Shown piece by piece: positions 35,050 through 44,294 of a stretch of 64,000 nt of DNA. Location: positions 40,370 to 104,369 of the forward strand of contig NZ_PDZR01000013.1 of the NCBI RefSeq assembly GCF_002891535.1, written 5' to 3'. This stretch comes from Methylocella silvestris. Its GTDB lineage: Bacteria > Pseudomonadota > Alphaproteobacteria > Rhizobiales > Beijerinckiaceae. A model generated the notes under the pieces. The model worked only from the letters and a program-made list of their open reading frames with translations, did no database searches and was not told the DNA's origin. Both the position numbers and the translations under genes were made by a program. Numbering within the stretch: position 1 is the stretch's first letter; each line of letters starts with the position of its first letter.

Positions 35050-36423
35050 TCAGGCTCGCGGCGCGGGCGTGGCCAAGTGTACTGTGGGCAAGCGCACTGT
35101 TGCGCGGAAGCCATCGGCCTCGCCCGGGATCGGCGAGGCGAGGTCGAGCGTGAGGCCCGCGCCGCGGCAGATGGCGGCCACGATCGCAAGGCCAAGACCC
35201 GACCCCTGCGAGCGCGTCGGGCCGCGTTCGAAGGGCCGCACAAGACGCTCGAGCTGTTCGGCTGAAACAATGGCGCCGTGATTTGAAACCTCGAACAGGC
35301 CATCGGCGAGCCGCACCGAGACGGGCGTATCGGGCGCGCCATGCTTCAGCGCATTCTCGATCAGATTGCGGGCGAGGATCGCAAAGGCGTCGGGATCCAG
35401 ATCCGAAAGCGGGCCGCCATCCGGCGTGATCGTGATTTCGAGCGCGTCGCCGCAATCTGTCTGGCGGTCGACCTCCTCGATGATGTGGCGCAGCACGAGG
35501 CCGAGCGGCGCCGGGGTCTCGGCAAGAAGGCCGCCGCCCTCCGCCTTCGCGAGTTGCAGGAGCTTCTCGGAGAGGCGCGAGAGGCGCCGCAGCGCCGTCG
35601 CTATGGAGCGGGCGCGTTCGCTGGCCGGGCCCTCGGCCAATTCGGCGATGAGGCGCTGGGTCTGCGCCAGCGCGGCGGCGATCGGCGTTCTGAGTTCATG
35701 GGCGCTGTTGGCGGTAAAGCTGCGCTCGGCCTCGAGCGCGCCGCGCAGGCGCTCCAACAAGGCGTTGACCGACGCAGCGACAGGCGCGATCTCGTCCGGC
35801 AGCCCCGCCGCGGCGACCGGGGCGAGATTGCCGCGGTCCCGCGCTTCGATTGCCCGGCGGAAGGCGACCACCGGCTTCAGCGATAGCCGGATCGAGAGCC
35901 ATGCGCCAAGGAACGCGATTGGCGCGAGGGCGACGAGGGGCCAGATCAGGGCGGCGACGGCGCGCCGGACTGCCGCCTCGCGGTGGCGCAGGTCCTCGGC
36001 GGCAGTGACGAGGATCGTGCCCCGGACGGCCGCCTCGGTGTAGGCGCGCAGCCGGTCGGTGGTATGGTAGCCGGGCGCGAGACCGCCCGGAATTTTCATG
36101 CGGCCGGCGTCGCTTGACTGGAGCAGTTCGCGCCCGTCCTTGTCGCGGACCACATAGCTGATGTATTCCCGGTGGGGGCCGATCGGGGCCATATGTTGGG
36201 TCGCGCCGCCGTCCTCACGCGTGAGCAATTCGGCATAGGCGAGGGGCAGCACGCGTTGCGCGACTTCCTGCAGCGCGCTGTCGAACACTTCATCGATCTC
36301 GTGGCGCAGCGCCAGGCCGGCCGCCGTCGCGGCTGCGAGCCACAGAGCCGTGACCGCGGCGGCAAGCCACAATCCGATGCGGCGGCTCAGGCTCCATCCG
36401 GCGGACGGGCGGCTACCAGTCAT
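35050..36423 (-). CDS. Two-component sensor histidine kinase (QseC-like)
   Basis: 457 residues. Transmembrane helices at about 16-38 and 158-178 flank a periplasmic domain of some 120 residues. A HAMP-like linker is followed by HisKA with FTANSAHELRTPIAA (His242 is the phosphorylation site) and an HATPase domain with NLIENALKHG and GSGLGLAIV. The ATG overlaps the response-regulator stop (ATGA), so the pair is co-translated. Signals are unknown; neighbouring PepSY and flavin genes suggest a metal or redox cue. Confidence 0.92.
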   Translation of the reverse strand: MTGSRPSAGWSLSRRIGLWLAAAVTALWLAAATAAGLALRHEIDEVFDSALQEVAQRVLPLAYAELLTREDGGATQHMAPIGPHREYISYVVRDKDGRELLQSSDAGRMKIPGGLAPGYHTTDRLRAYTEAAVRGTILVTAAEDLRHREAAVRRAVAALIWPLVALAPIAFLGAWLSIRLSLKPVVAFRRAIEARDRGNLAPVAAAGLPDEIAPVAASVNALLERLRGALEAERSFTANSAHELRTPIAAALAQTQRLIAELAEGPASERARSIATALRRLSRLSEKLLQLAKAEGGGLLAETPAPLGLVLRHIIEEVDRQTDCGDALEITITPDGGPLSDLDPDAFAILARNLIENALKHGAPDTPVSVRLADGLFEVSNHGAIVSAEQLERLVRPFERGPTRSQGSGLGLAIVAAICRGAGLTLDLASPIPGEADGFRATVRLPTVHLATPAPRA

Positions 36424-37091
36424 GTCAGATTTCTCGGCGAGCCAAGACGATAACCCATGCCGCGCACCGTCTCGATCGCCTGCGCCCCAAGCTTCTTGCG
36501 CAGGCGCCCTATGTAGACTTCAATCGTATTGCTCTGGATCTCGGCGTCGAAGGAATAGAGCCGCTCCTCGATCTGTGATTTTGACATCAGCTGGTTCGGG
36601 CGCTGCACGAAGGCTTCAAATAGCGACCATTCCCTTGCGGTCAGCGCGACTAGCCTGCCGCCGCGCCGGACGGAGCGGGCGGCGAGATCAATCTCGAAAT
36701 CGCCGAAAGCGATCAGCGGATTGGGATTGCCGCAATAGCGCCGTCCGACCGCGCGGATGCGCGCGGAAAGCTCGAAGAGATCGAAAGGCTTGATGAGATA
36801 GTCGTCGGCCCCGACATCAAGAGCGCCGATCCGGTCAGTAATCTGATCGCGCGCCGTCAGCACCATCACAGGCGTGACATCGCCCGCCGACCGCAGGCGC
36901 TTGAGGAAATCGAGACCGCGACCGTCCGGCAGCATCAGGTCGAGCAGGATGAGCTCAAAGGCGGCGGAATGGATTGCTTCAACGGCTTCGTCGAGACGCT
37001 TGACCCAGTCAACCGTATGTCCATCGTCCATGATCTGGTCGCGTACAGCCATTCCAAGGATGGGATCATCTTCGACCAATAGGATACGCAT
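36420..37091 (-). CDS. OmpR-family response regulator
   Basis: 223 residues from ATG 37091. Receiver domain: LVEDDP, Asp51 in LLDLMLPDGRG as phosphoacceptor, VLTARD and Lys in LIKPFDLFEL. The C-terminal winged helix has TAREWSLFEAFVQRPNQLMS and EVYIGRLRKKLG. It is the partner of the adjacent kinase. A divergent PepSY-domain gene starts 139 bp away, a plausible target. A longer upstream in-frame reading lacks any homology and was rejected. Confidence 0.93.
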   Translation of the reverse strand: MRILLVEDDPILGMAVRDQIMDDGHTVDWVKRLDEAVEAIHSAAFELILLDLMLPDGRGLDFLKRLRSAGDVTPVMVLTARDQITDRIGALDVGADDYLIKPFDLFELSARIRAVGRRYCGNPNPLIAFGDFEIDLAARSVRRGGRLVALTAREWSLFEAFVQRPNQLMSKSQIEERLYSFDAEIQSNTIEVYIGRLRKKLGAQAIETVRGMGYRLGSPRNLT

Positions 37092-37229
37092 GTGTCGCCT
37101 CGGCGCATTTCGTCCGAACTTAACCTGTCGGCCTGGCGAATGGGGCGTATAATTCCTGCCTTCATTCAGGCAGGCGTCAGTTCCGCATGCTTGTTTTGCT
37201 GTGCGGCGGGTGCCAGAGGGGGAGCAGCA

Positions 37230-37514
37230 TTGAAATACGCGTTCTTTGCCGCAATTCTGGTTGTCACGGCATGCCTTGGCCCGGCGCCGGTCGCAGCCCG
37301 CCAGATTTGCAGCGTCCCGCTCGCCGACTGGCAGCCTCGCGAAACGCTCCAGAAAAAGCTCGAAGCCGAAGGCTGGACCGTGGTTTCCATCCGCTCCGAC
37401 GACGGCTGTTACAAGATCAAGGCAACTAGGGCGGGCGGGGAGCGGCTCGAGGCTAAATATGACCCGGCGAGCCTCGAACGCGTTCGGCGTGAACAGGAGG
37501 AGGACGACGACTGA
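37230..37514 (+). CDS. Small periplasmic PepSY-domain protein
   Basis: 94 residues from TTG 37230, chosen because GGGGGAG lies just upstream and the protein then begins with a signal peptide (KYAFFAAILVVTACLGPAPVAA). The mature part is a single PepSY-like fold: WQPRETLQKKLEAEGWTVVS, then DDGCYKIKATRAGGERLEAK and an acidic tail. Two Cys could form a disulfide. Divergent from the response regulator, so likely its target; comparable small PepSY proteins sit beside QseBC-like systems. Confidence 0.75.
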   Translation: MKYAFFAAILVVTACLGPAPVAARQICSVPLADWQPRETLQKKLEAEGWTVVSIRSDDGCYKIKATRAGGERLEAKYDPASLERVRREQEEDDD

Positions 37515-37814
37515 CGGCGGTTCAGGCGTCTTGGGTTTCCGCCCGGAGGCGCCGCGGGTCAAGAAGCGCATCCTCACCGTCGATCTGAGTAGAATCCGAG
37601 TCTGGCGCGTCCGCATGGCCTGTGCGTCATTTCCCGCAAGCCGGCAGGACGTCTCTGCCATCGAGGGCCGATCGCGCTCTTCCGCAGGTTCGCTCCTTTG
37701 GCCTGAAGCCTGCCCACCCGTTGTTTGCCGGTCGCGACGGATGTCGCATTGCGGTCCGTGGGAATTTTGGCTCCACCCAATCACCGTCCGGGATCTGAAA
37801 GGATCGGAGGTTCC

Positions 37815-38264
37815 ATGAAAAAGGACGCAGCGATGTCAACAAATTTTGTGACTGCATTACTGATCTTATGCGCGCCAATGGTCGCAAACGTGGCCGGGAC
37901 AGCCGCAGCGCAGACCAATGTGGCCCAGCCCGCGATAAAAATCGAAAATATCCGCGTGTTGGTTGTCCAAAATCTGGGAGCGGCTGACGAGGCGGTTGAG
38001 GCTCTGCTTAAAGGAAACATATTTACGGTGTTGCGCGTCGAAACGCCTGCCAGCAAGGCGACCCATCAGGAATTCAACACGGAGGCGACGTCCATAGCCG
38101 GCGTCGTTGGCCGGGCCATTTACGGCAAAGCCGAATATGAAGAAATACATACGATCCGTGTGCAATTTCTCAGGCGTTCGGGATCGCCTGTGAAAAGCAG
38201 CATCCTCGATACAGTTGACTTCCGAAAGAGCCCAAAAGGCGACTTTGAATTGCATGCTACATAG
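37815..38264 (+). CDS. Secreted protein of unknown function
   Basis: 149 residues from ATG 37815 with GGAGG at 37806-37810. A signal peptide (TNFVTALLILCAPMVANVAG, then TAAAQ) is followed by a mature domain with IENIRVLVVQNLGAADEAVE and later VQFLRRSGSPVKSSILDTVD, beta-strand-rich. No family recognised. The preceding 300 bp (37515-37814) hold no gene I can support. Confidence 0.6.
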   Translation: MKKDAAMSTNFVTALLILCAPMVANVAGTAAAQTNVAQPAIKIENIRVLVVQNLGAADEAVEALLKGNIFTVLRVETPASKATHQEFNTEATSIAGVVGRAIYGKAEYEEIHTIRVQFLRRSGSPVKSSILDTVDFRKSPKGDFELHAT

Positions 38265-38747
38265 AGGCTCGCAAGGCTCCGACAATCGCGTTCGAGGTCG
38301 TCGAAAATTTCGCCTGATGATCGGCTGCGCTTGAACGGGCGGGATTCCCGGACCGAGCGCATTGATAAGGGTCAATGTTGATACAATCGTAGTTGGAGCA
38401 TAACCGAAGAGGCGCTGGGCTGTGGCTCTTCTGGATCGAATCCCGGCTCACGCTCGGGATGATTGGCGGTTAGCTCTGCCACATCCAGTTTTTCGGAGAG
38501 ATGCTGCTGTGGGTTCGGAGATCCTGGCCCCCTTGCCTTGGCGTTAATTGAAACGCAGGAGGATTTCTATTTGCGGAAAGTCGGTCATGCACGAGACTAT
38601 CTAAATTTCCGCGGGAGCGACGATAGGCGTCGCTTGAAACTCCGAGGTAACATTGGACTAGCTCATTCAAACAATTGACGCCCCTCGAGCGGACAAGGTC
38701 CGCGCCCGCGGCGGCATTCGTTCTTTTGCCGATCGCTCGCGCTTGAA
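38265..38747. other. Intergenic stretch before the P1B-5 ATPase
   Basis: 483 bp without a supported gene. Frames on both strands lack start sites and motifs. A segment near 38430-38450 resembles a tRNA T-arm (GGATCGAATCCC) but no cloverleaf could be built around it. The ATPase promoter is presumably here; no operator was recognised. Confidence 0.35.
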
Positions 38748-41105
38748 ATGCGGAAGACATCTATGATCAATGCGCGAATGGCGCGTCGCGCCCTGATCCT
38801 GATTGCGCTGATCGGCCTGACCGGCGGCCTCGTCGCGGTTTTTGTCGGCCGGCCCGATCTCGCGCGCTGGATCTGGGCGGCTGGCGCCATTCCGGTCGCC
38901 GTCAGCCTCGCCATTTCCATCGTCCGCGACCTCCTGTCCGGGCGGGCCGGCGTCGACGCTGTCGCATTCCTGTCCATGACGGCCGCGATCGCGCTCGGTG
39001 AGCCGCTCGCGGGCGCGGTCGTCGCCGTGATGTATGCCGGCGGCGGCGTGCTTGAGGATTACGCTATTGGGCGCGCCGAGCGGGAACTGAAATCGCTGGT
39101 CGACCGCGCCCCCCGCGTCGCGCACCGTCGCGTGGCCGACGCTTTTGAGGAAGTCCTGGTCGATCAGGTTGCGATCGGCGACAGGCTTCTTGTGCGGGCC
39201 GGCGAGGTGGTCCCCGTCGACGGTCTGATCCTGAATTCGGCCGCTTCGCTCGACGAATCGGCGCTCACCGGCGAGCCGATGCCGGTTTTGCGCCGTTTAG
39301 GCGAGCCGGCGCGCAGCGGGACCGTAAACGTCGGAGAGACTTTCGAGATGCAGGCGTCGGCGAGCGCAGGCGAAAGCACATACGCCGCCATCGTCAGCCT
39401 CGTCACGGCCGCGCAAACGGCCAAGGCGCCGTTCACCCGCATGGCGGATCGCTACGCCCTGCTTCTCCTGCCTGTGACGCTTGCGCTGGCCGGCGCGGCC
39501 TGGGCGTTATCAGGCGATCCCATTCGCGGTCTCGCCGTGCTTGTCGCGGCGACGCCCTGTCCCTTGATCCTCGCCGCGCCCGTCGCCTTCATTGCGGGAA
39601 CCTCGCGCGCGGCCCGGCGCGGCATTCTTGTCAAGGGGGGCGGACCGCTCGAGGCGCTGGCGCGGGCGCATACGGTCATGTTCGACAAGACCGGCACCTT
39701 GACCGTCGGCGGCGCGCGACTGGTCTCCGTAGAGACCGCTCCCGGCGAAAATTCCGAAGACGCGCTTCGTCTTGCCGCCTCTCTCGAACAAGCCTCGCAT
39801 CATGTCGTCGCCAGCGCCGTCGTCGCCGCCGCATTGGAAAGAGGCATTTCCCTGGCTGTTCCGTCGGACGTCCGCGAGACGATGGGGTCGGGGCTCTGTG
39901 GCCTCATTGACGGGCGAAAAATCTGCGTTGGGTCGCATACGCTCGCCTCGGGCGGCGGCCGGCCGCAGGACTGGGCGATTCGCGCGCTGCGGCGCGCCTC
40001 TTGGCGCTCCGCTCTCAGCGTCTTCGTTTCCGTCGATGGGCGCGTGGTCGCAGCCCTTCTGCTTGCGGACGAGTTGCGGCCGGAGGCGCCGCGCGCCGTC
40101 GCGGCTTTGCGCGAAGCGGGGGTTTCGCGCATCGTCATGGTGACGGGTGACCGGGCCGATGCCGCGGAGACAATCGGCGCTGCCCTGAATCTCGACGCCA
40201 TCCTCGCCGACCGGGCTCCGACCGAGAAGGTCGAGGCGGTCGCCGCCGAGCAGCGCCTGCATCCGACCATCATGGTTGGCGACGGCATCAATGACGCGCC
40301 GGCGCTTGCCGCAGCAGACGTCGGCATCGCCATGGGCGCGCGCGGGGCGAGCGCGTCCTCGGAAGCCGCCGATGTCGTCATACTGGTCGATCGCCTCGAC
40401 CGGGTGTCCGAGGCCGTCGCGGTGGCGCGGCGCACGCGGGCCATCGCCATTCAGAGCATCATTGTCGGAATGGGCCTGTCAGCAGTAGCGATGTGCATGG
40501 CGGCGTTCGGCTATCTGCCTCCGGTCGCCGGGGCGCTGACGCAGGAGGCGATCGACGTAGCGGTCATTCTTAACGCGCTGCGGGCGCTCCGCGGCGAACG
40601 CGGCTCCGCCCGGGCGGCGATGGCGCCAGGCGCCGCGCAGTCGCTTCAGGAGGGTCACGAGCGCCTGAAGACCAGCCTCGATCGCCTACGCAAGATCGCC
40701 GACGCCCTCGACGATCTGGAGGGGCAAAAGGCCGTCGATCTCATCATCGAGGCCAATCGCATTGTCGGCGGGGATATAGCAGCGCATGAGCGCAACGACG
40801 AGGGAGCCGTCCAGCCGCAACTTGCAAGCGTTCTCGTGGAACGCCACGGCCTTGCCGCGATGAGCCGCGCCCACCGCGAAATTCTGCATCAGGCGCGGCT
40901 ACTGGATCGCCTCGCCGTGGGGCTTTGTGCTGACGACTCGGACCGCTATGTCGTTCGCGACGCCCAGCGCATCATCGATTCGATCGACGCCCTTGTGCGG
41001 CTCCATAACGCGCAAGAGGAGGACATCTACCAGGATGTCGTCGCAGACTGGGACGCCGACGCGCGGCCGCGCCAGGTAGAGCCGGCGCGCAGGCAAACAT
41101 TATAG
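38748..41105 (+). CDS. P1B-5-type metal-transporting ATPase with C-terminal hemerythrin domain
   Basis: 785 residues, inner membrane. P-type ATPase with the actuator SALTGEP (171-177), the TM metal site TPCP (269-272), the phosphorylation site DKTGTLT (Asp313), and the hinge GDGINDAP (511-518). The usual SEHP is ASHH here. There is no N-terminal Cys-x-x-Cys domain. Residues of about 640-765 form a hemerythrin-like helical bundle (HERLKTSLDRLR, AAHERNDEGAVQPQL, AHREILHQARLL, HNAQEEDIYQ). TPCP plus hemerythrin is the pattern of the P1B-5 group, for which Sinorhizobium meliloti Nia is linked to nickel and iron export. The hemerythrin part may sense iron or oxygen. ATG 38763 is an alternative start. 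Confidence 0.88.
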   Translation: MRKTSMINARMARRALILIALIGLTGGLVAVFVGRPDLARWIWAAGAIPVAVSLAISIVRDLLSGRAGVDAVAFLSMTAAIALGEPLAGAVVAVMYAGGGVLEDYAIGRAERELKSLVDRAPRVAHRRVADAFEEVLVDQVAIGDRLLVRAGEVVPVDGLILNSAASLDESALTGEPMPVLRRLGEPARSGTVNVGETFEMQASASAGESTYAAIVSLVTAAQTAKAPFTRMADRYALLLLPVTLALAGAAWALSGDPIRGLAVLVAATPCPLILAAPVAFIAGTSRAARRGILVKGGGPLEALARAHTVMFDKTGTLTVGGARLVSVETAPGENSEDALRLAASLEQASHHVVASAVVAAALERGISLAVPSDVRETMGSGLCGLIDGRKICVGSHTLASGGGRPQDWAIRALRRASWRSALSVFVSVDGRVVAALLLADELRPEAPRAVAALREAGVSRIVMVTGDRADAAETIGAALNLDAILADRAPTEKVEAVAAEQRLHPTIMVGDGINDAPALAAADVGIAMGARGASASSEAADVVILVDRLDRVSEAVAVARRTRAIAIQSIIVGMGLSAVAMCMAAFGYLPPVAGALTQEAIDVAVILNALRALRGERGSARAAMAPGAAQSLQEGHERLKTSLDRLRKIADALDDLEGQKAVDLIIEANRIVGGDIAAHERNDEGAVQPQLASVLVERHGLAAMSRAHREILHQARLLDRLAVGLCADDSDRYVVRDAQRIIDSIDALVRLHNAQEEDIYQDVVADWDADARPRQVEPARRQTL

Positions 41106-41282
41106 TCCGAGCCCTCGCCGCGGCGAAAGCTTCGCCGCCCGCGCTGCCCCGCCCTTCAGGCCGCCGCGACGCGCGCTGTCTGTGACTGCGGATTCATCGA
41201 GGGGCTGCTCATTGGTGGCCACGTCCACAATAAACATGGCCAGCTGGTTAGGGTCGCGGGGACGTTTGGGGGCTCTGGTCAT
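41100..41282 (-). CDS. Small conserved basic protein, truncated
   Basis: 60 residues. RPRDPNQLAMFIVDVATNE and RRGGLKGGAARAAKLSP match a short widespread bacterial protein that normally continues with LSPERRxEIAxxAAxARW. Here it ends early at SPRRGLGL after a change in the last codons, overlapping the ATPase stop codon on the opposite strand. Probably non-functional or recently truncated. Confidence 0.5.
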   Translation of the reverse strand: MTRAPKRPRDPNQLAMFIVDVATNEQPLDESAVTDSARRGGLKGGAARAAKLSPRRGLGL

Positions 41283-41775
41283 TTATGCGGATTGCCCAAA
41301 GCGGAGACCTGACAGTCTGCACAAATTACGTCATGGCTGGAATTCCGTTTGAACGATCTCAAACCCATTGGGGACGCTATCAATGGTTGTCCCGTAGTCT
41401 GGTTCGATCCTATACGCAGCGCGATCGGGCGAAATTTCAAACTGACGCATTACCGCCGCGTTCGCATTGGCGGACCGCCAAGCTGACGTGACATCACGCG
41501 GTCGGGGCCGCGGCTTCGACCTTGCTCGTGCTTGCGAGGTCAGCCCGACCACGGTTTCAAGGCTATCGCAATGTCGGGGCCTATTGGTTATGTCTACGTC
41601 CTGTGACGGCGCACACCGATAAGTCAGGGGCGCCGCGTGTTAAAGTCGGTCGCACCGCTCGTGGGCCGCCTAAGCAGCCATCCCAGCTCCGCCGCTGATG
41701 TTAGCATGGGAGCGCCCTGGGAGCGCCCCGGACAAAAACCAGCTCAGTGTAATTTAGCTAACGTGTTGATTTGAC

Positions 41776-41822
41776 TGGCGCGCCCGAAGAGATTCGAACT
41801 CCTGACCCCTAGATTCGTAGTC
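41776..41822 (+). repeat. attL, left copy of the 47-bp direct repeat
   Basis: Identical over 47 bp to 60648-60694, the 3' part of the tRNA-Arg gene from the anticodon loop to the CCA end. The similarity continues imperfectly to the left, where TTGATTT occurs at the same distance in both copies. The rest of the tRNA is absent, so this copy is not a functional tRNA. Confidence 0.9.
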
Positions 41823-41955
41823 CCATGCTCAGCCTTACCAGGAGTGATCAAGTTTTCTCAGCTGGTCCCAATCTAATTATCTGAAATAGCTGTTTTATCT
41901 GAAGATAGCATCGCATTCGATATCAGCATGCATCATCGATTGACATAGCATCTCT

Positions 41956-41974
41956 GTTGCCCCAGAGTTGCCCT
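41956..41974 (+). repeat. Paired GTTGCCC sites near attL, possible integrase arm sites
   Basis: GTTGCCCC (41956-41963) and GTTGCCCT (41967-41974) are repeated 11 bp apart, 134 bp inside attL. Two copies of GTTGCCCC occur 58-77 bp inside attR in the same orientation. Position inside both ends suits arm-type binding sites of a tyrosine integrase. Confidence 0.45.
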
Positions 41975-42000
41975 CAGGTAGAGCACAGGACATTTTCCGA

Positions 42001-43275
42001 ATGAAGGAAAATCTGACAGATCGAAGGCTCCGGGCGTTGCAGCCCGCGCCGGCGGGGACCCGCATTATGATTTGGGACGCGACGGTGCCGAGTTTCGGCG
42101 TCCGCGTCACCGATAAGGGCTCCGCGACCTTCATCGTTATGCGGCGGCTCAAGGGTGGCAGCCTTATCCGGCGAACAATCGGCTCTGCTTGGCCTGTTCC
42201 GTGGAGGGGGCCGAAAGATGAGGATCTTCCCATCCCCTTGGCCAGGGCGCGGGAAGAGGCGCGCCGGGTCCTCTTCGAAATGTCGAATGGAATTGATCCC
42301 AAAGTGAAACGGGAAGCGGCGGCCCAAGCTGAAAAGAAGAAGCAGGACAACGCCTTCGAAACTGTCGCTGAAGCCTTCATCGCGCAGCACGTCGAAGGTC
42401 TCCGGTCGAAGGCAAACGTTACCTCTGCTATTCGAGGCAAAATTGTGCCGGCGTGGCGGGGGCGACCAATTGGAGAAATCACTAAAGCCGATGTTATCAA
42501 GCTAATCCGGAAGGATGCCGACAAGTATCCGACCGCGAGCTATCACCTGCTCGCCTATGCCAAGAAGCTCTTCGGCTGGGCTGTTGCTCAGGATTGCTAT
42601 GGCGTCGAGACGTCGCCATGCGGCACCGGTGTGACAGCTTCTGATCTGATCGGCAAACGGGAGGCCCGCCAGCGGGTTCTTTCAGATGGAGAGCTCCGGG
42701 CAATCTGGAAGGCCGCACCGGAACTTAAGTATCCCTTCGCTGATCTCATCCGCCTACTTGCGCTAACTGGCCAGAGGCTTCGCGAATGCGCGAACGCCGA
42801 TTGGAAAGAGATTGATCTCGACAAGGCGCTCTGGACCATTCCGGCCGCCCGCATGAAGGGCAAGACCGCCCATGAAGTGCCTCTGGCGCCGACGGCGTTG
42901 GATCTTTTGCGGGCCCTCCCCCGCGGGACTGGGTCCTTCGTCTTTTCGACCACGGGCGGCCGTCGCCCGGTGTCAGGCTTCTCGCGGGCGAAGACGCGCG
43001 TGGATCAGCTACTAGGAAAGGACTTCGAGGCCTGGACCTTTCATGATCTACGCCGGACGATGAGGACGCACCTCGGCGGCATGCCGATTCCGACCAACGT
43101 CGCCGAGATGACGATCGCTCACGCTCAGCCCGGCCTGCATAAAGTTTATGACCGTCATAGCTATCGCGAAGAAAAACGCCGGGCGCTGGAGTTGTGGGAA
43201 GGGCGGCTGAATTCGATCGTTGAACCAAAGGCCGGGGTGAATGTCGTAGCTCTTACGGCGCGGGTTTCGGCATGA
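42001..43275 (+). CDS. Tyrosine-type site-specific integrase
   Basis: 424 residues from ATG 42001. Residues 1 to about 90 are the DUF4102-type arm-binding domain (LTDRRLRALQPAPAGTRIMI then WDATVPSFGVRV). A core-binding SAM-like domain follows (FETVAEAFIAQHVEGLRS). The catalytic domain has Arg in TGQRLRECANADW, His-x-x-Arg in FHDLRRTMRTHL and Tyr in HKVYDRHSY. It catalyses recombination between attP and the tRNA-Arg 3' end. The next gene overlaps its stop by 4 bp, unusual for an integrase. Confidence 0.93.
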   Translation: MKENLTDRRLRALQPAPAGTRIMIWDATVPSFGVRVTDKGSATFIVMRRLKGGSLIRRTIGSAWPVPWRGPKDEDLPIPLARAREEARRVLFEMSNGIDPKVKREAAAQAEKKKQDNAFETVAEAFIAQHVEGLRSKANVTSAIRGKIVPAWRGRPIGEITKADVIKLIRKDADKYPTASYHLLAYAKKLFGWAVAQDCYGVETSPCGTGVTASDLIGKREARQRVLSDGELRAIWKAAPELKYPFADLIRLLALTGQRLRECANADWKEIDLDKALWTIPAARMKGKTAHEVPLAPTALDLLRALPRGTGSFVFSTTGGRRPVSGFSRAKTRVDQLLGKDFEAWTFHDLRRTMRTHLGGMPIPTNVAEMTIAHAQPGLHKVYDRHSYREEKRRALELWEGRLNSIVEPKAGVNVVALTARVSA

Positions 43276-43961
43276 CTAAGGCCAGCCGCGCCCCACGCCT
43301 CAACACAGCTGTCTACCGGGCGTCGGAGCCGGTGAAATTCGATTGGAATAGGCTTGAGCAGGCCTTAGGCCGAACGCTTTCGTCCGATCAGAGGGCCGCG
43401 GTTAATGCGATCGCAACAGAATACATGCTCCTTGAGGGCGCGGAGCGCACGGCTCCATTCAAAAAGGATCGCGATCGTTGGATCGACAATCTTCGAGAAA
43501 TCGCGAACACCCTGGAGAGTAATCTGATTCAGGCGCCCTGCCATGATCGCGCCGCGCGTGACGGTCTTGCGGAAGTGCAAATCGCATTTGATAAGATTTC
43601 GCTGGCCGCATACGGAACCACGTTGCCGCTGGAGGACGTCGCTTCATTTCTGAAATCCGCAGTGGCAGCCTGCGACAGGAATTTTGACGACCGACCGGCC
43701 GGCTTTGGAGATGATGCGCCAGTTTTGAAGGGCATTCAGGAAGGACGTCAATGGAAGGAACTTGTTCGCCAACTTCACGGCCGATTCGCTGCGTGGCAGC
43801 TTCCCTCCAATATACGAAATGACGCCGATACAAGCGGGAAGAATTCACCATTCGTTGAATTCTTTTCCGCGCTCCAACGCGATTTCCCCGAAGATTCACG
43901 CCGCCACACGCAGAGCGTACCCGCTTTGGCGAAAGCCATGGCTAGAGCACTCGGGACATAG
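43272..43961 (+). CDS. Hypothetical protein coupled to the integrase
   Basis: 229 residues, cytoplasmic, no signal peptide. It starts inside the integrase stop (ATGA), so it is co-expressed. A helical segment WNRLEQALGRTLSSDQRAAV opens it and VEFFSALQRDFPED lies near the end. I recognise no family. Its coupling to the integrase suggests a role tied to element integration or establishment. Confidence 0.6.
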   Translation: MTKASRAPRLNTAVYRASEPVKFDWNRLEQALGRTLSSDQRAAVNAIATEYMLLEGAERTAPFKKDRDRWIDNLREIANTLESNLIQAPCHDRAARDGLAEVQIAFDKISLAAYGTTLPLEDVASFLKSAVAACDRNFDDRPAGFGDDAPVLKGIQEGRQWKELVRQLHGRFAAWQLPSNIRNDADTSGKNSPFVEFFSALQRDFPEDSRRHTQSVPALAKAMARALGT

Positions 43962-44066
43962 CTTCTTGAAAAGTGATAACTCAAAGTCCCGTGATGCACT
44001 TGTGGCGACAGCGTACCTCTCAAGAAACACCGAGACGCGGTGTTCTAACTTGAGAAGGCACAGCGA

Positions 44067-44291
44067 ATGCGCAAGGTTCTCCGATACAATGATCTGGTAG
44101 AGCGCGGGGTATGCGGCAGTCGGATGACGCTGCACAGAATGCGCAAAGAGCAAGACTTTCCAGAAGCAATAGAGATTTCCGGCGGTGTCGGCTGGTTCGA
44201 GGACGAAGTCAACGCCTGGCTGGAAGCTCGGCCGCGGCGCAAGTCTCGCTCTGTCGTGAACGCCCCGTCCAACTTGGCGGGGGCGCTCTGA
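44067..44291 (+). CDS. AlpA-like excisionase/regulator
   Basis: 74 residues. MerR-like winged-helix DNA-binding protein of the AlpA type: VLRYNDLVERGVCGSRMTLH then RMRKEQDFPEAIEISGG, VGWFEDEVNAWLEARPR. Such proteins act as excisionases or activators of integrase and replication genes. It heads a tight gene string ending with the VirE-type ATPase. Confidence 0.85.
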   Translation: MRKVLRYNDLVERGVCGSRMTLHRMRKEQDFPEAIEISGGVGWFEDEVNAWLEARPRRKSRSVVNAPSNLAGAL

Positions 44292-44294
44292 GAG

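Larger units (their letters stand above)
41283..42000. other. Left flank and left end of the integrated element, no gene
   Basis: 718 bp without a supported coding gene. It contains the left copy of the 47-bp repeat (41776-41822), an AT-rich stretch (41870-41945) and the paired GTTGCCC sites next to the integrase gene. The part before 41776 is host DNA. Confidence 0.6.

Noticed and set aside
38400..38470. tRNA-like T-arm segment
   Set aside because: No acceptor or anticodon stem can be formed around it.
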